Source: Promethearchaeota archaeon (GTDB lineage Archaea > Asgardarchaeota > Lokiarchaeia > Sigynarchaeales > SOKP01). From it: DNA of 7,774 nucleotides. Positions 1 to 6,162 of this stretch are shown piece by piece (the stretch's first letter is position 1; every line of letters starts with the position of its first letter). The DNA is taken from positions 1-7,774 of the forward strand of contig JAHLWV010000098.1 of assembly GCA_019057735.1 (NCBI GenBank), written 5' to 3'. A program made the translations under genes and the position numbers. Under the pieces are notes generated by a model. The model did no database searches. It was not told where the DNA came from and saw nothing but the letters and a program-made list of their open reading frames with translations.

Positions 1-27
1 TTCTCCAATCTTGGAAATTTTCGTCAT
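1..27 (-). CDS. Possible 5' end of a leftward gene, cut by the window edge
   Basis: On the minus strand an ATG at 25-27 opens a frame, MTKISKIGE, that runs off the left edge. An AT-rich TATA-like stretch lies 30 to 50 bases upstream, which is the right place for an archaeal promoter. Nine residues are too few to identify a family. On the plus strand the same bases are also open in two frames (to stops near 37-39 and 73-75), so they could instead be the tail of a rightward gene. The promoter-like sequence favours the leftward reading, but only weakly. Confidence 0.35.
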
Positions 28-51
28 TTCTTACAGTTAAGCAAGAAAATC

Positions 52-75
52 TTGTATAAAAAGTTTTATAAATAA
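52..75 (-). promoter_or_regulatory. TATA-like promoter for the leftward gene at the left edge
   Basis: Read on the minus strand this stretch holds TTTATAAA followed closely by TTTTTATAC. The first lies about 45 bases before the ATG at 25-27, which would give a leader of about 20 bases. It sits just beyond the proC stop, so it cannot serve proC. The assignment rests on position and composition only. Confidence 0.35.
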
Positions 76-82
76 TTAGATA

Positions 83-910
83 TTAATTGTTGTTTGTTTT
101 TGCTGAATTTAACGATTTAGATTTTAATGTCGCAGCTTCTACTGCACTAATTAATGTGGCTCTTATCTTAGCAGATTCAAGTTCGTGTATAGCTGTTATT
201 GTAGTCCCTCCCGGGGTAGCTACCATATCTTTTAGCGCTGCAGGGTGTATATTCGTTTCTAATAGAAGTTTTGCAGAACCTAAAAGGGTTTGAGCTGCTA
301 ATTTCAAAGCAATTGCTCTAGGCAAGCCCATTTTCACACCACCGTCTGCTAGTGCTTCGATAATAATAAACATATATGCTGGGCCACTCCCAGATAAGCC
401 TGTTACTGCATCCAAGTGTCTTTCTTCTAATTCAACTACCATTCCCACAGCATTAAATATCTCTTTTACAAAATCTAATTGATCGTCTTTGATATTCTCA
501 TTATGGGCTATTGCCGTAGCTGCTGCACCTATAAGTGCTGGTGTATTTGTCATTATTCTTATTAAACCAACTGATGGATTTACAATTTTATTAATATGAT
601 TAAAAGAAACTCCCGCAGCTATTGAAATTATTACTTGTTCATTTGTAATGATTGGTCCAATTTCTTTTAAGACAGTGTCTATAACTTGGGGAATAACTGC
701 AATTAATATAAATTTAGAGGATTTTGCCAATTCTTCATTATTTTCAGCAGATTCAACTTTGCATTGTTCAGATAATTTATTTCTTTTGTCGTCGTCGATA
801 TCAAATATAATAATATTGTCTTTATCAAGTGTATTAGTTGAAATCAGCCTCTTCAATATGGCAGATCCTATTTTTCCAACTCCAATTATTCCTAGTTCCT
901 TCGTAAACAT
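83..910 (-). CDS. proC: Pyrroline-5-carboxylate reductase
   Basis: This cytosolic enzyme reduces 1-pyrroline-5-carboxylate to L-proline with NAD(P)H, the last step of proline synthesis. The 275-residue protein has the usual length. The N-terminal Rossmann fold opens with GVGKIG at residues 10-15. A variant of the conserved MPNTP segment, MTNTP, is at 120-124. The C-terminal helical dimerisation domain carries SGSGPAY at 173-179 and the P5CR signature around TPGGTTITAIHELE at 232-245. The ATG at 908-910 is chosen because it puts the beta strand before the GxGxxG loop at the usual distance; a TTG five codons upstream adds only MYIHI. No clear Shine-Dalgarno precedes it. It lies 92 bases downstream of mfnB on the same strand, so they may be co-transcribed, although the two pathways are unrelated. 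Many archaea make proline by ornithine cyclodeamination instead, so a full ProC points to the glutamate route. The assignment is firm. Confidence 0.96.
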   Translation of the reverse strand: MFTKELGIIGVGKIGSAILKRLISTNTLDKDNIIIFDIDDDKRNKLSEQCKVESAENNEELAKSSKFILIAVIPQVIDTVLKEIGPIITNEQVIISIAAGVSFNHINKIVNPSVGLIRIMTNTPALIGAAATAIAHNENIKDDQLDFVKEIFNAVGMVVELEERHLDAVTGLSGSGPAYMFIIIEALADGGVKMGLPRAIALKLAAQTLLGSAKLLLETNIHPAALKDMVATPGGTTITAIHELESAKIRATLISAVEAATLKSKSLNSAKTNNN

Positions 911-1002
911 AATATGAATATACAATCGTTACCAAAATAAAGTTATTAAAATGAACTAAAAATATGAGTCTTTAATTATTCCTTGGATCTTTTTTTAAAG
1001 TT

Positions 1003-1737
1003 TTAAGCATATAGCTCCGCTTTTAACTCTTCAATGAGATGTCTTCTAATCATTCCATTATTCCGGTCATATCCTTCGCATACGATACTCCTTACCCCAA
1101 TTATATCGGGCATTATTTTTTTTACCATTGGTAGGGAGTCTTTCATTAAATATCCCGCTAAAGCGACTTCTAGATTGAGTTTTTTTGCTTTATTTTTAAA
1201 AAGCTTTAATTGATCAACGCTTAAAAAATCAAATAAACCTTTCCCATCTTTGATGAATGTATCAAGCATCACTATATCGGCTCCAGATTTGGCTGCTATA
1301 TTTGGGAGTAATAAAAAATCTGGTGAGGAATTCATCCTTATTCTGTCTGCATACCCGGCCACTACAATTTTTATATTTTCATTATAACTTTTTACAGCTT
1401 TCACGACTTTTTTCATTAAGTATATGCAATCATCCTCTGTCGTTGATTCTTTTAGCCCTATTTTAATAACATCAGCCCCGGATACGGCAGCGCCTAGAGC
1501 GGCCAAAGAAGCTGATCCCGGTAAATTTGGGAAGTCTCCTATGGTTGCACTTAATAATTGAGAACTGTTTTGAGGTATTAAACTTTTCATCTTCTTTATA
1601 ATCCACGGAAAATTAGCACCTAAAGAACCTTCAATCGGGTTCTTACAATCAATATAATCTACATCTTTTTGTTGAACTACAACTTTAGCTTCTTCAATTG
1701 ATTTAGGGCTTACAAGCAGTCTGATACGTTCTCGCAT
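1003..1737 (-). CDS. mfnB: (5-formylfuran-3-yl)methyl phosphate synthase (MfnB)
   Basis: MfnB condenses two molecules of glyceraldehyde 3-phosphate into 4-(hydroxymethyl)-2-furancarboxaldehyde phosphate, the furan precursor of methanofuran. The 244-residue protein is a complete DUF556 TIM barrel and resembles, from memory, the Methanocaldococcus jannaschii enzyme along its whole length. Family motifs seen are LLVSPK (7-12), CKNPIEGSLGANFPW (31-45), SATIGD (63-68), GADVIKIGL (87-95), MLDTFIKDGK (157-166) and GVRSIVCEG near the C-terminus. The active-site residues known from the family are kept: K32, K92, D159 and K163, matching K27, K85, D151 and K155 of the jannaschii enzyme. The start is the ATG at 1735-1737, six bases inside a possible TTG, because GTGAT at 1743-1747 is a well-placed Shine-Dalgarno. 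In a non-methanogen this gene implies methanofuran or a related furan cofactor for C1 transfer; that step is inference. Confidence 0.95.
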   Translation of the reverse strand: MRERIRLLVSPKSIEEAKVVVQQKDVDYIDCKNPIEGSLGANFPWIIKKMKSLIPQNSSQLLSATIGDFPNLPGSASLAALGAAVSGADVIKIGLKESTTEDDCIYLMKKVVKAVKSYNENIKIVVAGYADRIRMNSSPDFLLLPNIAAKSGADIVMLDTFIKDGKGLFDFLSVDQLKLFKNKAKKLNLEVALAGYLMKDSLPMVKKIMPDIIGVRSIVCEGYDRNNGMIRRHLIEELKAELYA

Positions 1738-1742
1738 AACCA

Positions 1743-1747
1743 ATCAC
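1743..1747 (-). promoter_or_regulatory. Shine-Dalgarno of mfnB
   Basis: On the minus strand GTGAT stands five bases before the ATG at 1737. It matches the archaeal anti-Shine-Dalgarno core (GGTGATC), and it decides for this ATG over the TTG at 1741-1743, which overlaps it. Confidence 0.6.
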
Positions 1748-1811
1748 TTATTCTAGGAAGGAATTATATCTGACCAAAAGTTCTATATGAATCCTTCTAA
1801 TACTACTAGAT

Positions 1812-1825
1812 CTTTTATACTTTAA
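1812..1825 (-). promoter_or_regulatory. Archaeal promoter (BRE/TATA) of mfnB
   Basis: The minus strand reads TTAAAGTATAAAAG: an A-rich BRE-like element followed by TATAAAAG. Transcription would start about 25 bases downstream, near 1790, giving a leader of about 50 bases. The same 14 bases occur exactly in the promoter of the RPA gene at 3329-3342. Confidence 0.6.
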
Positions 1826-1881
1826 GTTATAAATTATCTTTTATTTTAGGTTATTTAAAAATTGATTAAATGTTAAAGAAA

Positions 1882-1897
1882 GAAAATGATATAAAAA
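1882..1897 (+). promoter_or_regulatory. TATA promoter of the RING-like gene
   Basis: TATAAAAA at 1890-1897 follows an A-rich BRE-like stretch. The TATA start lies 56 bases before the ATG at 1946, nearly the same spacing as in the RPA gene (55). The 1738-1945 gap holds divergent promoters for mfnB and this gene and shows no further gene. Confidence 0.5.
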
Positions 1898-1945
1898 TTT
1901 AAATTATATAATTATTATTAGATATCAAAAAAATTATGAATTATT

Positions 1946-2476
1946 ATGTCTCCCAAAGAAATCACAAAAGTCGACATAACAAATGAAGTATTTAGAGAAC
2001 CATTTGAAGTGATTAAACAAATATCCTCAAATTTAGATGGGTTGAAATATACTAAAGTAATTCAAACATATGTGATGGAGGATCGAAGGTTAAACCTCTC
2101 ATTAGAAAACGATGGTTCTAGTTATTTCAAAGGTAAGGTGGTTTGGATTGGGAATCGTAAGGATGATAGCGAGGGAACTATTTTTTGTGTTGATACACGA
2201 ACTGAATTGAAACAAATAAATCCTACAGCTGAAAACACAGATAATGTTGTGCTCGATATAAAAAAAGAAGTAATACGGATTTCTACAGCATCAAAAACCA
2301 AATGTGCCGTCTGTGGAAAGAATATCGAGATATTTGACGAAGTAGCTGGCTGTCCAATTTGCGAAGCAAAAGCTCATAAGGATCACATAACCGATTGGGT
2401 TAGAATGAAGCACGCTTGTCCAGTATGTAAGAAATCTTTAAATGTTTCAAGCTCTGGTGTTATTTTTATTGATTAA
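1946..2476 (+). CDS. Protein with C-terminal RING-like (C4-H2-C2) zinc domain
   Basis: The 176-residue protein has two parts. Residues 1 to about 110 are polar and probably beta-rich, and I recognise no family there. Residues 117-165 form a cross-brace zinc domain with eight ligands in four pairs: C120/C123, C136/C139, H144/H147 and C158/C161. The order CxxC-x12-CxxC-x4-HxxH-x10-CPxC, with I148 and W151 after the histidine pair, resembles eukaryotic RING fingers, where a hydrophobic residue and a Trp help bind E2 enzymes. It differs in having CxxC as the second pair (normally C-x-H) and HxxH as the third (normally H-x2-C); the spacing also recalls PHD. No membrane segment or signal peptide is seen. 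No ubiquitin, E1, E2 or deubiquitinase gene is in the window, so an E3 ligase role is only a possibility. A structural zinc-binding adaptor is the alternative. Confidence 0.85.
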   Translation: MSPKEITKVDITNEVFREPFEVIKQISSNLDGLKYTKVIQTYVMEDRRLNLSLENDGSSYFKGKVVWIGNRKDDSEGTIFCVDTRTELKQINPTAENTDNVVLDIKKEVIRISTASKTKCAVCGKNIEIFDEVAGCPICEAKAHKDHITDWVRMKHACPVCKKSLNVSSSGVIFID

Positions 2477-3216
2477 ATTTTGAGAAAATTTCTTAGTTCT
2501 TCGATTTTTATAGACCCGTCGTGTAAAGCGGTCCCAATCAGAACCCCTGAGAAATTATTACTTTTATAATCCTTTATATCTTGGAGGTTTTTTGTTCCGC
2601 CTCCAATAAGTATTTCACCATTAAACTGTTGCCTTATCTTCAAATAAAGCGCTGAAATTCCTCCCATTTTCTGTCCAACTTTAAAGAGATCAAGTAAAAT
2701 TATATTAACTATGCCTAAATCTTCAATTTTGCCAACAACTTTAAGTATATCTTGATTTTTAAGTTCCTTTATATTAGTCTGAATTACTTCGTTGTACATA
2801 TCGACGCTTACAACAATCTTGTTAGTATCAAACTGGTTTAAACACTCCGTAATAACTTTTAGATCTCTTAAGGTTTCTAATCCCAAAATCAACGATTTTA
2901 TTTTAAGTTTAAAATATTTTTCTACATTCTTTTTAGTTTTTATTCCGGGGTCGATCATGATCTCAACACCAGGAATATCGAGTATTTTTGAAATTATTGC
3001 GATATTTGGCTTTTTTTGAAGTATCGCATCCAAATCGGCAATATAAAATTCGTTGAATAAATACTTATTTTTTAATTTTAATGCAATTCTTATTGGGTTG
3101 CTATCATTAATTAAAACTGATTTTAATGGTTTATATTTTTCTCTTTCTCCTTTAATTGCGTGTACAGCTTGAGAATTTAATATATCAATAACAGGAATGA
3201 TCCTAAATTTATGCAT
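2473..3216 (-). CDS. HisA-related (beta/alpha)8-barrel protein, COG1411-like
   Basis: The 247-residue protein is a complete HisA/HisF-type barrel. It has the N-terminal IIPVIDILN strand with D11, a second acidic strand VSVDMYN with D139, and the two phosphate-binding loops IGGGT (204-208) and IGTALH (227-232). It is probably not the histidine-pathway isomerase: the HisA stretch with the catalytic Thr and the following D-G-T is replaced by LLDLFKVGQKMG (174-185). The segment DPGIKT followed by ILGLETL (110-116) looks like the archaeal and methylotroph group described as related to ProFAR isomerase (COG1411), whose reaction I do not know. Both HisA aspartates remain, so an isomerase of a phosphorylated sugar-like compound is plausible. 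The stop codon interlocks with that of the convergent RING-like gene. The ATG at 3214-3216 is the only sensible start, and no Shine-Dalgarno is visible. Confidence 0.85.
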   Translation of the reverse strand: MHKFRIIPVIDILNSQAVHAIKGEREKYKPLKSVLINDSNPIRIALKLKNKYLFNEFYIADLDAILQKKPNIAIISKILDIPGVEIMIDPGIKTKKNVEKYFKLKIKSLILGLETLRDLKVITECLNQFDTNKIVVSVDMYNEVIQTNIKELKNQDILKVVGKIEDLGIVNIILLDLFKVGQKMGGISALYLKIRQQFNGEILIGGGTKNLQDIKDYKSNNFSGVLIGTALHDGSIKIEELRNFLKI

Positions 3217-3240
3217 AATTACGACAAAAACATGACATTT

Positions 3241-3285
3241 GATTTAAATTATCAATAACAAATTACCAATATGTTATACTCTTTT
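3241..3285 (-). promoter_or_regulatory. Promoter region of the HisA-like gene
   Basis: On the minus strand two TATA-like elements precede the ATG at 3216: AGAGTATAACATA near 3270-3283 and GATAATTTAAATC near 3241-3253. The nearer one would give an almost leaderless transcript. Which is used cannot be decided by eye. Confidence 0.35.
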
Positions 3286-3328
3286 TGTTTAAAAATAGTG
3301 ATTAATTAATTATTAAATAATTTCATTT

Positions 3329-3342
3329 TTAAAGTATAAAAG
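3329..3342 (+). promoter_or_regulatory. Archaeal promoter (BRE/TATA) of the RPA gene
   Basis: TTAAAGTATAAAAG gives an AAAG element plus TATAAAAG. The TATA start at 3335 lies 55 bases before the ATG at 3390, predicting transcription from about 3360 and a leader of about 30 bases. It is identical over 14 bases to the mfnB promoter at 1812-1825. Confidence 0.65.
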
Positions 3343-3380
3343 CTAATTTTATCTTTAGACAAGGAAAACTAAACAAAAAA

Positions 3381-3384
3381 GTGA
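3381..3384 (+). promoter_or_regulatory. Shine-Dalgarno of the RPA gene
   Basis: GTGA five bases before the ATG at 3390 matches the anti-Shine-Dalgarno core. The same bases could be read as a GTG start three codons upstream, but use as a ribosome binding site seems more likely. Confidence 0.5.
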
Positions 3385-3389
3385 GAGAT

Positions 3390-5105
3390 ATGAAAACTGA
3401 AACATATATTAATAAAATCATTGAAGATACTGGACTTTCTAAAACGGAAATACAAAGCTTAGTGGAAAAGAAAAAAGAGGAATTAAAGGGCTTAATTTCA
3501 GATGAGGGGGCATTATTTGTAATTGCTAAAGAACTAGGAGTAGAAGTTTCAGGCGAAAATCAAGAGCTTTTGAATGATATCGAATTAAACATTTCTGACA
3601 TCACCTTAAACATGAAAAATATTGTATTAGTTGGTAGGATTAAGGATATTTTCAATCTCAATAGTTTTAAAAAAAGCAATGGAGAAGTCGGATATGTGGG
3701 AGCTTTCAAATTACATGATAATACAGGGGATATTCGAATTGTATTATGGGACGACCAGGTAAGTGTGTTTAAAGATGAACGATTTGAGAAAAATGAAATC
3801 GTTAAAATTTTGAATGGAAATGCAAAACAAGGAAGATATGGGGGAATAGAAATCCATATTGGAAGATTTAGTAAAATTATTTTAGCTCCTGAGGATGTTG
3901 ATTATAAGAAATACCCCAAAATAAAGGAAGAATTTAAACTAATTAATGAAATTAACGAAAATTTAGGATCTATATCAATTGAAGGAAAAGTAATGAATCG
4001 TTCTCCGGTTCGCGAATTCACTCGGAAGGACGGTCAAAATGGAAAAGTCTGCTCGTTAACTGTTCGGGATAAATCAGGTAAAACTAGAATAAGTTTTTGG
4101 AACGATGATATCGATAAAATAGAAAAGATTGATATCGGTGATTTCATTTCTCTCAGTAGCTTAAATCCCAGAAAAAGTAATTTTACTGAAGGCCAAATAG
4201 ACTTACACGCAACTTCTTGGACACAAATTACGAAAAAAGACAAAGTTGTAAAGTTTAAAGCACAAATAATTGATAACATTGACACACTTCAAAACCAAAA
4301 AGGTTACATATCTTTTCAAGGAATAATTTCTGCGATAGATGACATAAAAAAAATAACTTTAAAATCTGGGGAAGAAATTTCATTATTAGGGTTCAATGTG
4401 AGTGATGAAACTGATGCTATAAGAGTTACAGCTTGGCGGGAGAGAGCAGATGAACTTTCAAAATCCCTGAAGAACGGGGATGGAGTTTTACTGAAAGATG
4501 TTGAATTAAGATATAACAACTATTCACAAAAAAACGAAATAACTATTTCCATTGACTCGAGTATAGAAAAAATAGATTTAAAGATTGAAAATATTAAAAT
4601 ATCTAAACCATCAGGAAATTTCAATCAGAATAATTTTTCAGGAAATTTTACTGATATCAACACTATTCAAAGCTCTGGTTTTTTTGAATTAAAAGGCGTA
4701 ATATCTAATGAATTAAAAAATATCAGATTTTACGAAGCTTGTTCAGAATGTAGAAAAAAAATAGATAATTGTTCGTGTGATAAAACAGGTGATAAAAAAC
4801 TCACAATGATTACCAGTCATTTTCTTGAAGATGAGAGTGGAAGAATTAGAGCGACATTTATAGGAGAAGCAGCTGAGAAATTAGTGGGAGAAAAAGCAGA
4901 GCTAATTGTAAAGGTTAAAGACACTCCCGATTATGAAAAATTGTTGAAAAAGTTATCTTCTAGTATCATTGGTAGGGACATTATGATTAAAGGTCGAGTA
5001 AAATTTAATGATTACAGCGACGCATATGAAATAGTAGCTTCAAATTTTCAGGATATTAATGTTAATGATGATTTAGAGAATCGAATAAAAGAAATTATGT
5101 CTTAA
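3390..5105 (+). CDS. rpa: Replication protein A (single-stranded DNA-binding), multi-OB-fold, zinc finger
   Basis: RPA coats single-stranded DNA in replication, repair and recombination. The 571-residue protein starts with a helical region (residues 1-55) containing DEGALFVIAKELGVEV, typical of archaeal RPA. Three OB folds follow at about 70-165, 192-282 and 306-395, each with a strand ending in an aromatic: RIVLW (W120), RISFW (W237) and RVTAW (W349). After a polar, Asn/Ser-rich linker (about 400-428), a fourth OB fold (about 429-555) has RATF in that place and a zinc knuckle, C451/C454/C461/C463 (C-x2-C-x6-C-x-C), as in the C-terminal fold of eukaryotic RPA70 and some euryarchaeal RPAs. The ATG at 3390 is preferred over the GTG at 3381 because GTGA fits as a Shine-Dalgarno. 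No RPA-associated partner gene (COG3390 type) is next to it; the gene 100 bases downstream is a kinase. The assignment is firm. Confidence 0.95.
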   Translation: MKTETYINKIIEDTGLSKTEIQSLVEKKKEELKGLISDEGALFVIAKELGVEVSGENQELLNDIELNISDITLNMKNIVLVGRIKDIFNLNSFKKSNGEVGYVGAFKLHDNTGDIRIVLWDDQVSVFKDERFEKNEIVKILNGNAKQGRYGGIEIHIGRFSKIILAPEDVDYKKYPKIKEEFKLINEINENLGSISIEGKVMNRSPVREFTRKDGQNGKVCSLTVRDKSGKTRISFWNDDIDKIEKIDIGDFISLSSLNPRKSNFTEGQIDLHATSWTQITKKDKVVKFKAQIIDNIDTLQNQKGYISFQGIISAIDDIKKITLKSGEEISLLGFNVSDETDAIRVTAWRERADELSKSLKNGDGVLLKDVELRYNNYSQKNEITISIDSSIEKIDLKIENIKISKPSGNFNQNNFSGNFTDINTIQSSGFFELKGVISNELKNIRFYEACSECRKKIDNCSCDKTGDKKLTMITSHFLEDESGRIRATFIGEAAEKLVGEKAELIVKVKDTPDYEKLLKKLSSSIIGRDIMIKGRVKFNDYSDAYEIVASNFQDINVNDDLENRIKEIMS

Positions 5106-5161
5106 ATATATAGTTATTAGTAAAACCAAAACCATCTACATCTATTTTGTTTCTAGTTCAT

Positions 5162-5172
5162 TAAATTATAAT
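5162..5172 (+). promoter_or_regulatory. Possible TATA box of the PfkB-type kinase gene
   Basis: TAAATTATAAT lies about 40 bases before the ATG at 5206, which would leave a leader of about 10 to 15 bases. The 100-base gap after the RPA gene has no clear terminator, so read-through from RPA is also possible. Confidence 0.3.
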
Positions 5173-5205
5173 TAGATAAAAGATTTTAAAGTATTGAAAA
5201 GAACT

Positions 5206-6141
5206 ATGAAACAAGTAAATATTGTTGGATTAGGGGAAGTTGTTCTAGATTGGGTAGCTGAAGTGCCCCATTTTCCAAAACCCGATGAAAAAATTGATGC
5301 GTTAAGTGAAAATTATTTTCCCGGTGGAGTTACTGCCAATTATTTAGTGGCTCTAGCTAGATTAGGAGGTAATTGTGGATTTATTGGAGCAGTTGGAGAT
5401 GACTCGTATGGCGATTTGTTAATCGATGATTTTTTAAAAGAAAACATAGATACAAGCTATATTGTTAGAAAACGAGATAAAAAGACACCAGTTAACTTTA
5501 TATTTGTATCTAAAGGCGAAAAATCTATTATTCAATCCCCCCATATGCAAACAACAAAATTGGACATTGAAGAACTGCAAGAATCCTCCATAGCAGATTC
5601 TAAACTATTACATACTACTATTATTCATCAGAAATTAACTAAAAAAGCACTTGAAATAGCAAAGAATAATGGAGTAAAAGTAAGTATCGATTTAGAATCT
5701 CAAATTGCATTAAGGGGTTGGGATAAATTAAAAAATATACTATTAAAAGCGGATGTTTTGCTTCCAAACAAAGAGGGGGCAAAATTACTTACAAATAGCA
5801 GGACCCCTCAAAAAGCAGCGAAAATTTTAGTTAAAAAGGGGATACCTGTTGTAATTATCACATTAGGAAAGAACGGTGCTTTATTAACGACAAATAATTA
5901 TCAAAAAAAGATACCTGCCTACCCTATAGAAAATCTAGTAGATACAACAGGTGCAGGTGATACTTTTAACGGCGCTTTTTCCTTAGCTTATTGGATGAAA
6001 AATTGGGATTTAGAAAAATCTTGCAGGTTTGCCAATGCAGCAGCTTCATTAAAAATACAAAAATTAGGTGCGAGAACGGGAATGCCTAATAATCAAGAAG
6101 TTTATGATTTTCTAATAGAGAAAGAAGATAATTTCTTCTAA
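5206..6141 (+). CDS. PfkB-family carbohydrate (or nucleoside) kinase
   Basis: This is a cytosolic ATP-dependent kinase of the ribokinase fold that phosphorylates a hydroxymethyl group on a sugar or nucleoside. The 311-residue protein has the usual length. Motifs in order are VGLGEVVLDW (7-16) with D15 at the usual substrate-binding place, the GG hinge and PfkB signature 1 at 40-69 (GGVTANYLVALARLGG, then GDDSYG), LLPNKEGAKLL (185-195) with N188 and E190, and signature 2 DTTGAGDTFNGAF (246-258), with the GAGD anion hole and catalytic base D252. The ribokinase GGKGAN motif is GGVTAN here, so ribose is not a safe guess for the substrate; adenosine/cytidine, fructose phosphate or 2-keto-3-deoxygluconate kinases share these motifs. 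The ATG at 5206 is chosen over the TTG at 5194 because the first beta strand begins right after it. It converges with the unknown gene at 6161, with only 19 bases between. Confidence 0.93.
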   Translation: MKQVNIVGLGEVVLDWVAEVPHFPKPDEKIDALSENYFPGGVTANYLVALARLGGNCGFIGAVGDDSYGDLLIDDFLKENIDTSYIVRKRDKKTPVNFIFVSKGEKSIIQSPHMQTTKLDIEELQESSIADSKLLHTTIIHQKLTKKALEIAKNNGVKVSIDLESQIALRGWDKLKNILLKADVLLPNKEGAKLLTNSRTPQKAAKILVKKGIPVVIITLGKNGALLTTNNYQKKIPAYPIENLVDTTGAGDTFNGAFSLAYWMKNWDLEKSCRFANAAASLKIQKLGARTGMPNNQEVYDFLIEKEDNFF

Positions 6142-6155
6142 CCTTTATTATCGTA

Positions 6156-6162
6156 TTTTTTT
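6156..6162 (+). terminator. T7 tract after the kinase gene
   Basis: Seven T residues start 15 bases after the kinase stop codon and end inside the stop codon of the convergent gene. Oligo-T tracts are the usual intrinsic terminators of archaeal RNA polymerase. No stem is seen or needed. Confidence 0.45.

Noticed and set aside
911..925. TTG start for proC five codons upstream of the ATG
   Set aside because: The extra residues precede the normal N-terminus of the Rossmann fold, and an ATG is available at the expected place.
2792..3019. Rightward hydrophobic open frame inside the HisA-like gene
   Set aside because: It is antisense to a clearly conserved barrel protein. The hydrophobicity comes from complementary AT-rich codons.
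3296..3325. TTAATTAATTATTAAATAATT stretch as an operator or inverted repeat
   Set aside because: Such simple TA-rich palindromes are expected by chance at this base composition and are not repeated at the other promoters.
4034..4519. Leftward open frames inside the RPA gene
   Set aside because: They lie antisense to well-conserved OB folds and have no motif or promoter of their own.
5194..5205. TTG start for the PfkB-type kinase
   Set aside because: It would add four residues before the first beta strand, and the ATG at 5206 fits the family N-terminus.
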